A stretch of DNA of 64,000 bases from Oegoconia quadripuncta (GCA_949316235.1 OX438758.1:6357731-6421730); one strand, 5' to 3'; positions 31,305 through 40,812 are shown, counted from the first letter of the stretch. Translations and numbers: made by a program. Notes: a model not told the origin generated them from the sequence alone.

Positions 31305-31715
31305 AGATTGAATTTGAATTGTAATTCCCATTAACGGTGGTGACTCCACTCCTGATTACAATCAATTTTCCCCAAGGGGCCATAATCGAATTCAATCTAA
31401 AAATTTTCATTTCAAAATCAATTACCCATACATACATACAAATCTGCCGCCAAGCAGCAATGTTAATAGCACTGTTGTGTTCCGGTTGTCAGAGATAAGA
31501 TAGCCAGTCCCCCAAATATGTTGGAGTTTCCAGATTAGTAAGCTTCCACCTTCGACCTCATCTTCACTTAACAACAGGTGTGATTGAGGTCAAGTACGAA
31601 TACGTCGTGCATTAAAAAAAAAGAAAAAAAAGTAATCCAACTTGAAACCACCTTTAGTATGGAAGGCCAACAATTTTCGCCTGAACTCGGCTATGGTTCC
31701 TAGTCGTTAGTTGTT
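31305..31715 (-). mobile_element. MITE2, copy 2, split by SINE1
   Basis: Left part 31305-31437 (GGTGGTGACTCCACTCCTGA, CCCCAAGGGGCCATAATCGA) and right part 31626-31715 (ACCACCTTTAGTATGGAAGG, CTCGGCTATGGTTCCTAGT) together match the 4.8 kb copy read on the minus strand. Confidence 0.75.
31438..31625 (+). repeat. SINE1, 5'-truncated, nested in MITE2
   Basis: AAATCTGCCGCCAAGCAGCA to TACGTCGTGCATT plus a 19-base A-rich tail. The A-tail abuts resumed MITE2 sequence, so it inserted after MITE2. Confidence 0.85.
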
Positions 31716-31785
31716 CTGTAAGTAGGTATGTATTAAATTTAGAAAACCTCGGAGGAAACAAATGATTATATCATACTGATATAAT

Positions 31786-32161
31786 GAAAGTTCCTGTTGA
31801 TATTCAAAATCTTCCTTTCAATAAATTTAAAGATACCTACTATAAAACAGAAACTTATGAAAGCATATTATAAAATATCACATTATTTAGATGATAAACA
31901 ATCATGGACATAACCAGCCCGTTCGCATAACCAGGCTATTTCACAATTAATAATGAAATATTATAATATAAAATAATAATTATGTAATATGAAAACCTTT
32001 TTTTAAAAGAGCGACCTCTCGAGTTTCTTGCTTGTTCTTCTCAGGGGAAAATTGCCTTTTGAACAAGCAGTAGCTTTAAAAATGTAAAATCTGACTATTA
32101 TAAGTGTACCCTGGGTACCTACAAAATAAAGCATTTTTTGATTTTGATTTTTGATTTTGAT
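31786..32161 (-). repeat. REP1, most complete copy
   Basis: Runs from TTCCTGTTGATATTCAAAAT to AAAGCATTTTTTGATTTTGA. It includes GACCTCTCGAGTTTCTTGCT and a small local duplication around CATAACCAG. A tail of TTGATTTTGATTTTTGATTT suggests a simple-repeat end. Confidence 0.75.
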
Positions 32162-32264
32162 AAAACAAACCCACTGTGTTGAAAACCCATACGAAACCGC
32201 TTAACCGATTTCTATCGAAAATTGCTATGAACCTAGCCCTGAATGTAATCTTAGACATATAAAA

Positions 32265-32320
32265 AAAGTTTTAGAAAATCCTCAAAAGATTATGATATCA
32301 TCGATATACACCAAAACACG
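32265..32320 (+). repeat. Short repeat shared with 40.75 kb
   Basis: TATGATATCATCGATATACA followed by CCAAAAC compares with TAATATCATCTAAATACACC, AAAAC at 40.76-40.81 kb. Nature unknown. Confidence 0.4.
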
Positions 32321-32451
32321 TATTGAATGCTTTATCTTCGGAAAAGCTTAACCAATTTTCACCGAACATAGTTATTAAAAATCCTTACTTTAAAAATACC
32401 GTACTCGAATCGGAACATGCGTTACTGAAGTGCGGTTATTATTTATTATTA

Positions 32452-32768
32452 TTCATCATCATCATCAGCCCGTAAACATCCCACTGCAGGGATATAGGCC
32501 TTCCCTCGTATATGAGGGAGTATGGGCCATAGTCCACCACGCTGGCCCAATGTGGGTTGAAGACTTCACATGACTTTGAATTTTTATTTCTCGGGGCCGC
32601 AGGATTCCTCACGATGTTTTCCTTCACCGTTTAAGAGCAGTCGGATAAATGCACATAAATAATTAAATTACATTTAAAAACTTAGTGGTACATGGGCTGC
32701 GTGGGAATTGAACCCGAACCTCCTAAATTGGGAGACCGCGTCTTAACCGCTGAGCCACTGACGCTCTA
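32452..32768 (-). repeat. SINE4, full length with tRNA-like head
   Basis: On the minus strand the head (32768-32690) reads GAGCGTCAGTGGCTCAGCGG, then TTAAGACGCGGTCTCC and box B GGTTCGGGTTCAATTCCCAC. TGGCTCAGCGG is a good box A. The 3' end is a (TGA)n tail at 32452-32466. The head folds roughly as a tRNA, but repeats of the body elsewhere show it is a SINE, not a tRNA gene. Confidence 0.85.
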
Positions 32769-32897
32769 TTATTATTAGGCTTTTTTTATTAAATCGATTA
32801 CATGGTCTTGTTTAAACAATGCCCCACAAAACCGTTTGCACAGTTTGTCTGTGGAAGCTCGAGTCTCACAAAAAGCTTGTTATGTAGGTGGTATAGT

Positions 32898-32951
32898 TTT
32901 TTTTTTTTTTTTTATGCATAACGGGTTGGTATTGACCTCAATCACATTTAA
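32898..32951 (-). repeat. SINE1 tail fragment
   Basis: Poly-T then ATGCATAACGGGTTGGTATT, GACCTCAATCACATT. Followed by an AT-only patch built of TTAATTTAATTAA words (32950-33005). Confidence 0.8.
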
Positions 32952-33142
32952 TTTAATTTAATTAATTTATTTAGTTAATTAAATTAATTAATCCATTTAA
33001 TTAACCATCACGCTATTAATCGTGTAAAACATCCCTGTAAGATTAAATAGTTTTTTTTTAAACATCGTAAAAATTGGTAAATTTAATTAAGTATGTACAT
33101 AAAACAACAAATTTATAAAACACAATTAAAAATACCTGTATC

Positions 33143-33358
33143 TTATAGAAAAAGTACGCCGTCCAACTCGCTTCCGTGAGGCATAGTACCTAGTACGCTA
33201 GCGCTATTGCCCCGCTGAATGCATAAGCTCAGCTGCTGAGCCAAGTAGGCACCAGCTCTCACATCTCCAGAGGCGTGGACCAGTCCAACGGTTAAATCCT
33301 TTACAAATTGTAAATAGTTGTATTTTTCATATGTAAAATTTGTTATGTGTGTGTACAA
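33143..33358 (-). pseudogene. LINE-e ORF2 C-terminal fragment
   Basis: The minus strand encodes LVHASGDVRAGAYLAQQLSL, CIQRGNSASVLGTMPHGSEL, DGVLFL, stop, all in one frame. This is the best-preserved end of LINE-e in the window. The frame opens within the fragment, so it is 5'-truncated. LINE clade not assigned. Confidence 0.75.
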
Positions 33359-33360
33359 GG

Positions 33361-33722
33361 ATGCAAATAAATGCTTATCTATCTATCTAAATATGTCGCC
33401 CACTATGCCCATAGATAAGTATAGCCATGTCTTTAGAAGAAGAAGAAGTTATATTACATGCGCGAGGTAACGGTGCCATAAAATTTGTTCTCACTACAAT
33501 GTCAGATGTCGACCCAAGTGAGACTCCAAAATTAACACATCATTTCTTTGGCAACATAAAGTACAGTTGGATACATAATTCATGTTGATCAAAGGAAGTG
33601 AACATAAATGTTTCTCTAAAGTATTGAATAATTTCTATACGTCAATTGTGATGATACGTAATGTGCAAAATTAAAAAAAGTAAATTCACTAAACCAAATT
33701 TAACGCTGATAATATGGTCAAT
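33361..33722. other. Unassigned stretch with short microsatellites
   Basis: TATCTATCTATC at 33378-33389 and AGAAGAAGAAGAA at 33435-33447. No gene seen. Confidence 0.5.
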
Positions 33723-33806
33723 TTAACACATTCGCGGACGCTGAACGCATATAGACGTAATAACAATAAAACCTTGTGTCTGGTTCACTGTCCGTGAAAG
33801 TGTTAA
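33723..33806. mobile_element. pB-2, minimal piggyBac-like MITE (84 bp)
   Basis: TTAA at both ends (33723-33726, 33803-33806). Terminal repeats: CACATTCGCGGACGCTGAAC at the left and, as complement, CACTTTCACGGACAGTGAAC at the right (16 of 20 identical). About 35 bp of unique centre. Confidence 0.72.
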
Positions 33807-33834
33807 CCTAAGTAATAAATATGTAACTACATAT

Positions 33835-33870
33835 TGAGGTCAAGTGCTAACCCGTTGTGCATAAAAAAAA
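33835..33870 (+). repeat. SINE1 tail fragment
   Basis: TTGAGGTCAAGTGCTAACCC, GTTGTGCAT plus A-run: only 36 bases. MITE2 sequence starts right after the A-run. Confidence 0.75.
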
Positions 33871-33872
33871 AT

Positions 33873-34013
33873 GACCAACTGATTACGACCAACTTTCTAT
33901 TAACGATTCTCGAATTCAGCCGAAAATTGTTGGTCTCCCATACTAAGGGCGGTTTCAGAATGGCTTACTATTGGTAATCGGAATTACATACATTCAAATT
34001 CACCCTGTATATA
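33873..34013 (+). mobile_element. MITE2, copy 3, internally deleted
   Basis: ACTGATTACGACCAACTTTC, GTTGGTCTCCCATACTAAGG, and outer end AATTCACCCTGTATATA. Orientation opposite to copies 1 and 2. Confidence 0.65.
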
Positions 34014-34471
34014 TCACTATTTTTCTTAAACGATTCTAAATTTCATAAGCTGCAAGTCGTACGTGTTGGCTTTATAGCATACACATGTTAAAGTTGTTTA
34101 TATCAAGCGATCACTGTACCTACCGTAGAATAAAAATAGAACAAAGTAGTGCATACAGTTGCATTATTATTATTAGGAGCCCATACTGTCCCACAGTTGC
34201 AATACCCACCGTATTTTCAACATATATGTAATTATAACAAACGGCCCAAAAAACCGTTAATGCAACAACATATTTAGAACCCCAGACCCGCGGGGCTTCG
34301 CGGTCCGGCGCGCGCGCATTTGACGTCATATCCTGTAGCACTTCCTGCGGACATGTGACGAGTCAACACCGTCTGGCGAATAATAGTTATATAGCGAGAG
34401 TGAATTGCACGCAAAATGCATTTGTGTAAAAGAAAGTCTCGCCCATAGATTTCCAGAGCGACCGATTGGTA
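34014..34471. other. Unassigned stretch with a GC-rich patch
   Basis: 34279-34330 is GC-rich (CCCGCGGGGCTTCGCGGTCC, GGCGCGCGCGCA) and is followed by TGACGTCAT, which matches a CRE/ATF site. 34459-34473 (GACCGATTGGTATAG) is a scrap of a SINE2 head. The 85-codon minus frame is unrecognised. Confidence 0.45.
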
Positions 34472-34744
34472 TAGTAAATATCCTTGGACATACACACAAC
34501 ACACAATGCCATCTAGTTCCACATTAAGCAACTATAGGCTTGTGTTGTGGACACCAGATGGTTGATATCTACATAAATACATTGTTTTTGTAAATAAAAA
34601 CATATATAAATAAAAAACATACATAACACGGGAACACATGACTGTATTCATCGTACAAACATATGACCCTAGCGGGATCCCAACCCGCGACGACCCGGTA
34701 TAAGAGTATCAGAGTGTCTAAGCACTATACCAAACAGGTCGTCG
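34472..34744 (-). repeat. SINE3, divergent
   Basis: GTAAATATCCTTGGACATAC, TGCCATCTAGTTCCACATTA, head CACTATACCAAACAGGTCGT. Box B is damaged (GCGGGATCCCAACCCGCG). Confidence 0.87.
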
Positions 34745-34925
34745 AAATTATATATTGTGCTGTGTAGTTTCGGCACAAAAGAGAATAGAATCAACCAGTC
34801 TCTTCCCGTAGATGTAAGGGGCGACTATAAGGCTTTCCACCAAAAAAACATATTAGCACTTTCGCACAACTCATTCACATATACATTTCTGTATATATTT
34901 CGAGAGGTAAACTGGGAATGCCACA

Positions 34926-35215
34926 GTCAAAATCAAAAATGCTTTATTTTGTAGGTACACAGAGTACACTTAAAATAGTAAATTTTACTATTTTTAAGCT
35001 ACTGCTTGTTCAAGATGCAATTTTCCCCGGAGAAGAACAAGCAAGAAACTCGAGGGGTTGCTCTTTTTAAAATCAGGCTTTGATTTTACATAAAGGTTTT
35101 ATATTTCATTATTAATTATAAAATAGCCTGGCATGCGAACGATCTAATTATGTCCAAGGATGATTATCATCTAAATAGTCTGATATTTATAATATGCTTT
35201 GTTAATAAATGTTGT
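34926..35215 (+). repeat. REP1 nested in REP3
   Basis: AAATCAAAAATGCTTTATTT, AGAACAAGCAAGAAACTCGA, to ATAATATGCTTTGTTAATAA. AATG occurs on both sides, consistent with a short target duplication. Confidence 0.75.
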
Positions 35216-35258
35216 TACAAGCATTAATCTTTTAGTATTTGGAACACCTACACGCTAA

Positions 35259-35497
35259 TTTTAATTCTTTGACTTGGCCTGTCTTTATGCAACTAGCGAC
35301 GGTAGCTCGTCTGCTCTGGGTGCGGCAGTAAACCAGCGCTGAGCTCTTATAAGCTCAGCATATAGCTGAGTCGTTTCCCTTTCGCTGCTGCGACACTTAT
35401 CTGAGTATTCTGTTATTTTACTTGCCTAACAATTGTATGTCGTATATGTGTCGAAGTGGCGAATAAACAGTTTCTTTCTTTCTTTCTTTCTTTCTAA
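35259..35497 (+). mobile_element. 5'-truncated LINE 3' UTR with (TTTC)n tail, nested in REP3
   Basis: Contains GTAAACCAGCGCTGAGCTCT and a hairpin (AAGCTCAGCATATAGCTGAG), then GGCGAATAAACAGTTTC and six TTTC units. CTAATTTT before and CTAATATT after look like a target-site duplication. GCTGAAAACCAGTGCTGAGC at 53.95 kb is a second copy. LINE family not identified. Confidence 0.65.
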
Positions 35498-35535
35498 TAT
35501 TTGGGATATCTCTGACCACCCCGTTTGGGATGAAG

Positions 35536-35830
35536 GTATGTACCTTAAGTATGTATGAATTATATTTTTCTAAAAGTGAAGTAGCTGCGGCATCGAATTA
35601 GTTTCAGTTCCCTCTACTATCTGAGATTAACCCCTTAACGATAGCTAGACTCTTGTGTTTTAACCCCCACCCAAAAACGACAAGTGTTATGTGTTTTACG
35701 GCGATGTATCACACTAGGTAATGAGTGGCCTTGAGTGCGGTTTTTTAAATTAAAGACTAAGAACAAGAAGAAATTATCTTGGCTCCGTTTGTAAAAATCG
35801 ATTAAGCCGTTTCAAAAATATTTATTTACA
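35536..35830. other. Unassigned stretch
   Basis: No feature recognised. Confidence 0.4.
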
Positions 35831-35907
35831 TGTTAAGTGAAGATGTGCTCGAAGGTGGAAGCGTACTGACCCGGAAACCCCAAAACATTTGGGGTACTGG
35901 CTATGTA
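35831..35907 (-). repeat. SINE1 fragment
   Basis: GTTAAGTGAAGATGTGCTCG to TTGGGGTACTGGCTATG; both ends cut. It runs directly into SINE3 sequence. Confidence 0.8.
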
Positions 35908-36190
35908 TTTGTGTAGTTTATCAACCATCTGGTATCCATTAATACAAGCCGAGTTGCTTAGTGTTTTTTTTTTTTTTTTTTTATTTTTTTTATTCTCAAC
36001 GGGTTAGCACTTGACCTCAATCACACCTGATGTTAAGTGAAGATGAGGCCGAAGGTGGAAGCGTACTGACCCGGAAACCCAAATAATTTGGGGAACTGGC
36101 TATCTTATCTTATCTTACAACCGGAGTGTCTAGTGTGGAACTAGATGGCGCTGTGTGTATGTGCAAAGATATTTATTTGTTATTTACAAT
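35907..36190 (+). repeat. SINE3 3' half split by SINE1
   Basis: 35907-35963 (GTATTTGTGTAGTTTATCAA, AGCCGAGTTGCTTAGTG) and 36126-36190 (CTAGTGTGGAACTAGATGGC, TATTTATTTG) are consecutive parts of SINE3. Confidence 0.85.
35964..36125 (-). repeat. SINE1, 5'-truncated, nested in SINE3
   Basis: Starts (+ sense) with a long T-run and TTCTCAACGGGTTAGCAC and ends at ACAACCGGAGTGT. TTAGTGT on the left and CTAGTGT on the right suggest a duplication of about 6 bases. Confidence 0.85.
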
Positions 36191-36539
36191 TCCTTACATA
36201 AATTATTTAAGGACATTAATGACCCAAACATTTATAATTTTCATTTTAATGACCTCAGGTTGTATGTGAAACGTCCAGTTAAGTCAATATGTAAATAAGT
36301 ATTTTTTTTAAGCCCTCATCGTGAGATCGTGGTGCGTAACGCAAAGGTAAAGTAAGGGCGAGCAAGGTGCCGACATGGACCGGCGACTCCTGCGCAGGTG
36401 TACAACGGTACACTACTATCAGACGCAGAGAGCGTGACACAAGCCCTTATTGTTTCGCTCCCCCAGGATTATTGTAACGACTTGTTGATAGTTTTAAAAC
36501 GAATTCGTAACAATATTTACTGCTATAAGTCAGAAATAA
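36191..36539. other. Unassigned stretch
   Basis: 36310-36470 is slightly GC-richer (GACATGGACCGGCGACTCCT). No coding evidence. Confidence 0.4.
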
Positions 36540-36880
36540 TAAATGTATAAATATCTTTGGGCATACACACAATCTTCCCTAATTTGGAGTTAGCAGAGAG
36601 GTATGGAAAAAACTCCACCGACAAGAGCATGGCTCTTTAATAAGATGATGATGATACACACAGCGCCATCTAGTTCCACAAGAAGTAGCTAGGCTTGTAT
36701 TATGCATAGGTACCAGTTAAATGATATAGGTATTACACAAACACATTTTTTTTTTGCAAATAAATATAAATGAAATGTCCGTGACTGGGTTTACTACGTA
36801 TCCTTATTCATCATACAAACACATTCTCCTACGGCAACCGGCAACCTTTTGTATAACAGTCAGGTATCTAAACACCAAAG
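36540..36880 (-). repeat. SINE3 split by LINE-d
   Basis: Tail at left (36540-36571) and rest from 36654 (ATACACACAGCGCCATCTAG) to the damaged head at about 36880. Box B is lost. Confidence 0.87.
36572..36653 (+). mobile_element. LINE-d 3' end inserted in SINE3 with exact target duplication
   Basis: 82 bp reading SREVWKKLHRQEHGSLIR in one frame and ending in TGATGATG; the stop codon is the first TGA of the tail. ATACACACA flanks both sides exactly (36563-36571 and 36654-36662). This is a textbook 5'-truncated LINE insertion. Confidence 0.85.
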
Positions 36881-36883
36881 AGG

Positions 36884-36980
36884 CATTATTGGGTGCGCGT
36901 GATACATCTTCGGCTTCGGCTTCATCGTCGCTTTCCATCAGGTGAGATTGTAGTAGTTTTTAATGGAAAAAAAAAAAAAA
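36884..36980 (+). repeat. LINE-b 3' tail with poly-A
   Basis: TTCATCGTCGCTTTCCATCA, GGTGAGATTGTAGTAG, then a 16-base A-run at about 36966-36981. It matches the region around the LINE-b stop at 18.64 kb (SSLSI+stop). Confidence 0.65.
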
Positions 36981-36981
36981 A

Positions 36982-37369
36982 ACGTACATACCCAGATTAG
37001 CAAACGGGCCACTTGGCAATAAAAGCAATGACATTGATTGACACCATAGTATCCATTTTATAACATCAATGTAAATAAATACTCCTGTTGTAAGAACAGC
37101 AAAGGGAAAGTACCTAACCAGACGTTATACCTTATTAGTGTACCTACCTAAGAACTTTTCAAATTTTAAATAACAATACATCTCCAATCATGCTGCGTTG
37201 CGTGCACAATAAAGACACGGTGTCAGAATGGCGTCTCTAAAAGGAACGAATCTATAATTTCGAACAATTGGCCCGATGGCCGACGTGGCGTGACCCATCG
37301 ATTAGGCGGTTCGGTAAAAATATGCATATCATATGCGTTTACAATTCGCTAGTATTTTTAGTTATTTTT
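36982..37369. other. Unassigned stretch
   Basis: No gene or shared repeat seen. Confidence 0.45.
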
Positions 37370-38036
37370 TTATCTGAATCTGTGAATTGCTAAGATAACG
37401 ATATAGCCCAGTGGATCAGTAACTTGAATTAGTTCTGGAGTGAAGACGCTCACAATGGTAGCGCAGGTCAGCCAAGTCTTGAGATAGACGGGTCTCGGTT
37501 GGTCTCCGCCAGCTACTCTGTTCACACAAATCACACCGCAATTGCCCGAAAGAGAAAGAGCAGCAAACATACATACATACATACACAATGTCACGCCTGT
37601 TTCCCGTAGGGGTAGCTCGAGACCACAGACTTCTACTTGCTACGATCCTGACACACTCTTCTGCTTCCTTCACTCTCATAAGGTTGTTCATACATGCTTG
37701 TCGGTTTAGGATACTCTTGACTTGGCCTTTCTTTAAGACGTCCCCGATTTGATCATGGTACGTTCGTCGTGGTATTTCCCTACCAACACTACCATCCACA
37801 TTCGCTTCGTATATTTCTTTCGTAAGTCTTCTTTCATTCATCCTCTCCACATGTCCAAACTATCTCAGCATACCTTTTTCAATCTTTGTCACTACGTCTT
37901 CATTCACACTGCTTAACTCCCTAATTACACTATTCCTGATTCTATCTTTCGAAGTCACCCCATTCATACTTCTCAATGATCTCATTTCCACTGCATTTAT
38001 TCTACTTTCATTCTTCTTGAACAGCATGTGATGGGG
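37370..38036 (-). pseudogene. LINE-c ORF2 C-terminal region, longest LINE remnant
   Basis: About 180 codons are readable in one minus-strand frame from about 38036 to 37500: FKKNESRINAVEMRSLRSMN, GVTSKDRIRNSVIRELSSVN, EDVVTKIEKGMLR, an in-frame TAG where the family has W, then FGHVERMNERRLTKEIYEAN, GSVGREIPRRTYHDQIGDVL, KKGQVKSILNRQACMNNLMR. This is the region after the reverse-transcriptase domain in a widespread insect LINE group. Upstream of 38036 similarity stops abruptly where a fold-back element begins. The CATA repeat at 37566-37585 lies in the 3' UTR. The single stop makes the copy dead; the rest is well conserved. Confidence 0.82.
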
Positions 38037-38039
38037 TTT

Positions 38040-38266
38040 TAGGATTAAAACACGAAATATACAATATATTGGGTAATAATTCCGAATATACTGTCACATA
38101 TAAAATTTCAATAAGAGGCCTCTAAACACGGGTGCAAATCAGAGGGAACGACTCTCTTGTGTTACAGCAGTTGGGGTCCAGTGCTCGATATTAATTTAAA
38201 ATTTTATATGTGACAGTATATTCCGGTAGAATGTAAATCCATATTTCGTGTTCTTAATCCTTTATA
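38040..38266. mobile_element. MITE5, fold-back element of about 225 bp
   Basis: Inner arms are a perfect 25-bp inverted repeat (GAATATACTGTCACATATAA at 38088 and its complement ending about 38224). Outer arms AGGATTAAAACACGAAATAT and its near complement ATATTTCGTGTTCTTAATCC lie at the two ends. Spacer about 85 bp. No transposase frame. Confidence 0.78.
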
Positions 38267-39664
38267 GAAACTTTATATAATCAAACGACAAATAAAACCA
38301 ATAATGAGAACTCCTGCGCAAACTAGTTCGAACCGTTTACGAGTTACCATACCGCACATACTATGGCAATGGACATCCTTGCGGTACAATGTTGTAGTCA
38401 CTCCGCGTACGACATATTAATGCTAACGGTACATACCGTGGGTATACTTGGGAATAAACAGCAAAACAAATGCCCGTATGTGGCCATTATGGAACTCAAG
38501 GAGTAAACACCAAACAAAATAACAAGCTGCTACATGCATGTATACTATTAACTAGCTAGTCATATGGCTGTGTACAAACAAATGACGACACGTTCAATCG
38601 CCAACCGAAAAATCTTTTGTTGAAAAATGATTTCTATTCTATTAAAGAATATATTTATTTTAACTAATACTCTTATTTGACATAGGTGAATATGGCATGT
38701 CGATAACCTCGTGACGTGTTTTATTATTAATTTTATTTTGTTTATTTTGAGTTTATTACCTTCATCTTTAATATTTGTATTGTACACGCAACTGTTGTAA
38801 AAATATATATTAATTGTATACAAATACTTAAGTTACCTGGCAAATATTTATATTACAAATTAATACTTACCGATAGGTAAGTAAAAGTGTATAAGAGATA
38901 TTTTATACAGCGTGTAAAAGTTATATGACCATATATATTTAATGGCTATTAATATCGGACCTAGTGTGCTATTTACATGTACTTGGGGTTGATTCTATAT
39001 GGTTGTTTGTGCAGCTCGCAACCGAATCCGCGGTGGGATTTCCAGTGGCCAAGGACTTTGAGCTATGACCGTAAAGTTTTTATGCGTTTGAGATCTCACC
39101 GTGAACTCCAATGTGACATTTGTAGACTTACGCAGTAACGTAGCTGTTGATAAAAGCTCTCATAATTTATTATCCATGTAGCTTAAATGGGTAATGACAT
39201 AAACAATGCGTTCAAATCGTACCTTAATGATTTTATTATCACAATAGCTTCTATGGTAAAATGGGTACCTAATTACTTGCCATATTGTTTCTTGGGACAG
39301 ACTAAAATTACACCCGGTATAATCATAACTATTTGCCGTTCATTGGTACTCAACTATCTACCTTTGCATGTGATTAAATGGCAATATTATCTACCATCAT
39401 AGGTACCTATAACCACCCAGTGGGCTGCGTGTAGGACGCATACACCAATATCAATATTCACAAATAATATCCCATTTCCACCACAGACCACCCAACTATG
39501 TACCATAATGTATTCAATTATTATTGTAATTATTACACATGTGAACATTATCGCAATCTGATGAGCAGATCGGTATACTTAACGCATAAACTTGCTTGCC
39601 TTGCCTCTTAAATTTGTAAAGATGGCGTTTATTTCATTTCATAATGTTAAACTACAGTTTAATG
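38267..39664. other. Longest low-repeat stretch (1.4 kb)
   Basis: No SINE, LINE or inverted repeat recognised. Frames up to 87 codons (38560-38823 minus, 39187-39402 plus) lack recognisable domains. If the window holds unique host sequence, this is a likely place. Confidence 0.45.
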
Positions 39665-39860
39665 AGGTTTTTTTAACCGTCTACGGCGAATCCACAAAGT
39701 GGATAATGTATTCAATGCATGTATGTATGTTACAACCTACAGCCTAAATGCTACAGCCGATTTGGGCAAATGAGGTATAGTTAGATTCATAAGTCCGGGA
39801 GTGTCTTGTATGATAAATGTAATATGGCGGACGTTAGAAGCCATTTTGTACATTTGACAA
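39665..39860 (+). repeat. REP2
   Basis: ACCGTCTACGGCGAATCC, GCATGTATGTATGTTACAAC, CTAAATGCTACAGCCGATTT, TAATATGGCGGAC. Divergent from the 16.7 kb copy. Confidence 0.6.
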
Positions 39861-40744
39861 CAAATAATGCCAGAACAAGTGTGACAGCCTTTTTGGCGGG
39901 AACTCAGCGATTTATTGTGACTCAGCAATTTTAACATTTTGAGTTTTGAGAATATTGTACAGCAAAAGTCAGTGATGGTGTGCAAGTGAAGGGGTGTAAA
40001 TTAAAGTGCTTAACAAAGAGGCCGCAAAATCTTCCGTAAAGCATTCTGGCATTTTACTGAAGAATTACTACGTAACGTTTTCATGTTTAGGCTGATGACT
40101 TTAGCCAGTCATAGCCATAGTTAATAAAAAAAAGATCACAATCGAACAAGGATGCGCTTTAACGATGACAATTCTTTACATTCTATGTATTGAAAAATAT
40201 GACACAGATTCAAAATAATTCGTTGGATTCAGTGACATAAAATGTGGATGTTTTGCTCAATCACAGCGAAGCGATTAAAGCGATTTGGCTACATATAGCC
40301 AAAACACAATAGCCATACAATATACATAAATATACAATATACTTAAAATACAATAGTGCCATAGCACACAAGTAGAAAACATCTTGGAAGAACATTACTC
40401 CCTGATTATTAAAATCCAAGTACCCGAAGCCGCGGTTGAAAAGTTAGTGCTGCACAATACTTCTAGAATCAGACGGGTCCCGAACCAAACCCACGATAGC
40501 CTACTAAAATGGCGGCAAATTACCAATTCATAGAGTACATTCATCTGCATAGTATTTCCATTAATTTGCAAAACGTCTAAACATCGCAATGCATTCAATT
40601 TGCAAGGCCCGTTCCTTTAGCGTGTCTATGATACCTACCGCGAGTACGCGCAGACCATGGAGCAATAAATAAATTGAAAATTTAGAAAATCCTCGATAAA
40701 TTATAGATTCCATCTAAATATCTTCGAAACGGCTTAAATGAATA
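39861..40744. other. Unassigned stretch
   Basis: 40255-40300 has a REP4-like scrap (CTCAATCACAGCGAAGCGAT). Otherwise nothing recognised. Confidence 0.4.
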
Positions 40745-40812
40745 TTGAGAAAACAGTCGAAAGACCATAATATCATCTAAATACACCAAAACTATGTTAA
40801 AAGCTCGAGTAT
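40745..40812 (+). repeat. Short repeat shared with 32.27 kb
   Basis: GAAAACAGTCGAAAGACCAT, AATATCATCTAAATACACC. See the entry at 32265-32320. Confidence 0.4.

Larger units (their letters stand above)
34786..35535 (+). repeat. REP3 carrying two insertions
   Basis: REP3 pieces: 34786-34925 (AGTCTCTTCCCGTAGATGTA, TATTTCGAGAGGTAAACTGG), 35216-35258 (TGTTACAAGCATTAATCTTT), 35498-35535 (TTGGGATATCTCTGACCACC). Joined, they follow the uninterrupted copy at 60.6 kb. Confidence 0.75.

Noticed and set aside
32690..32768. A minus-strand tRNA gene with good A and B boxes.
   Set aside because: The sequence continues into the SINE4 body found at 11.7, 15.5 and 61.8 kb, and the stems are imperfect. It is a SINE head.
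32950..33005. A replication origin or regulatory AT palindrome.
   Set aside because: Simple TTAATTAA-type low complexity next to a SINE1 tail; nothing specific supports a function.
37416..37850. A host gene of 144 codons.
   Set aside because: The frame is part of a LINE polyprotein, continues upstream past an in-frame TAG, and has relatives at 24.6 and 43.6 kb.
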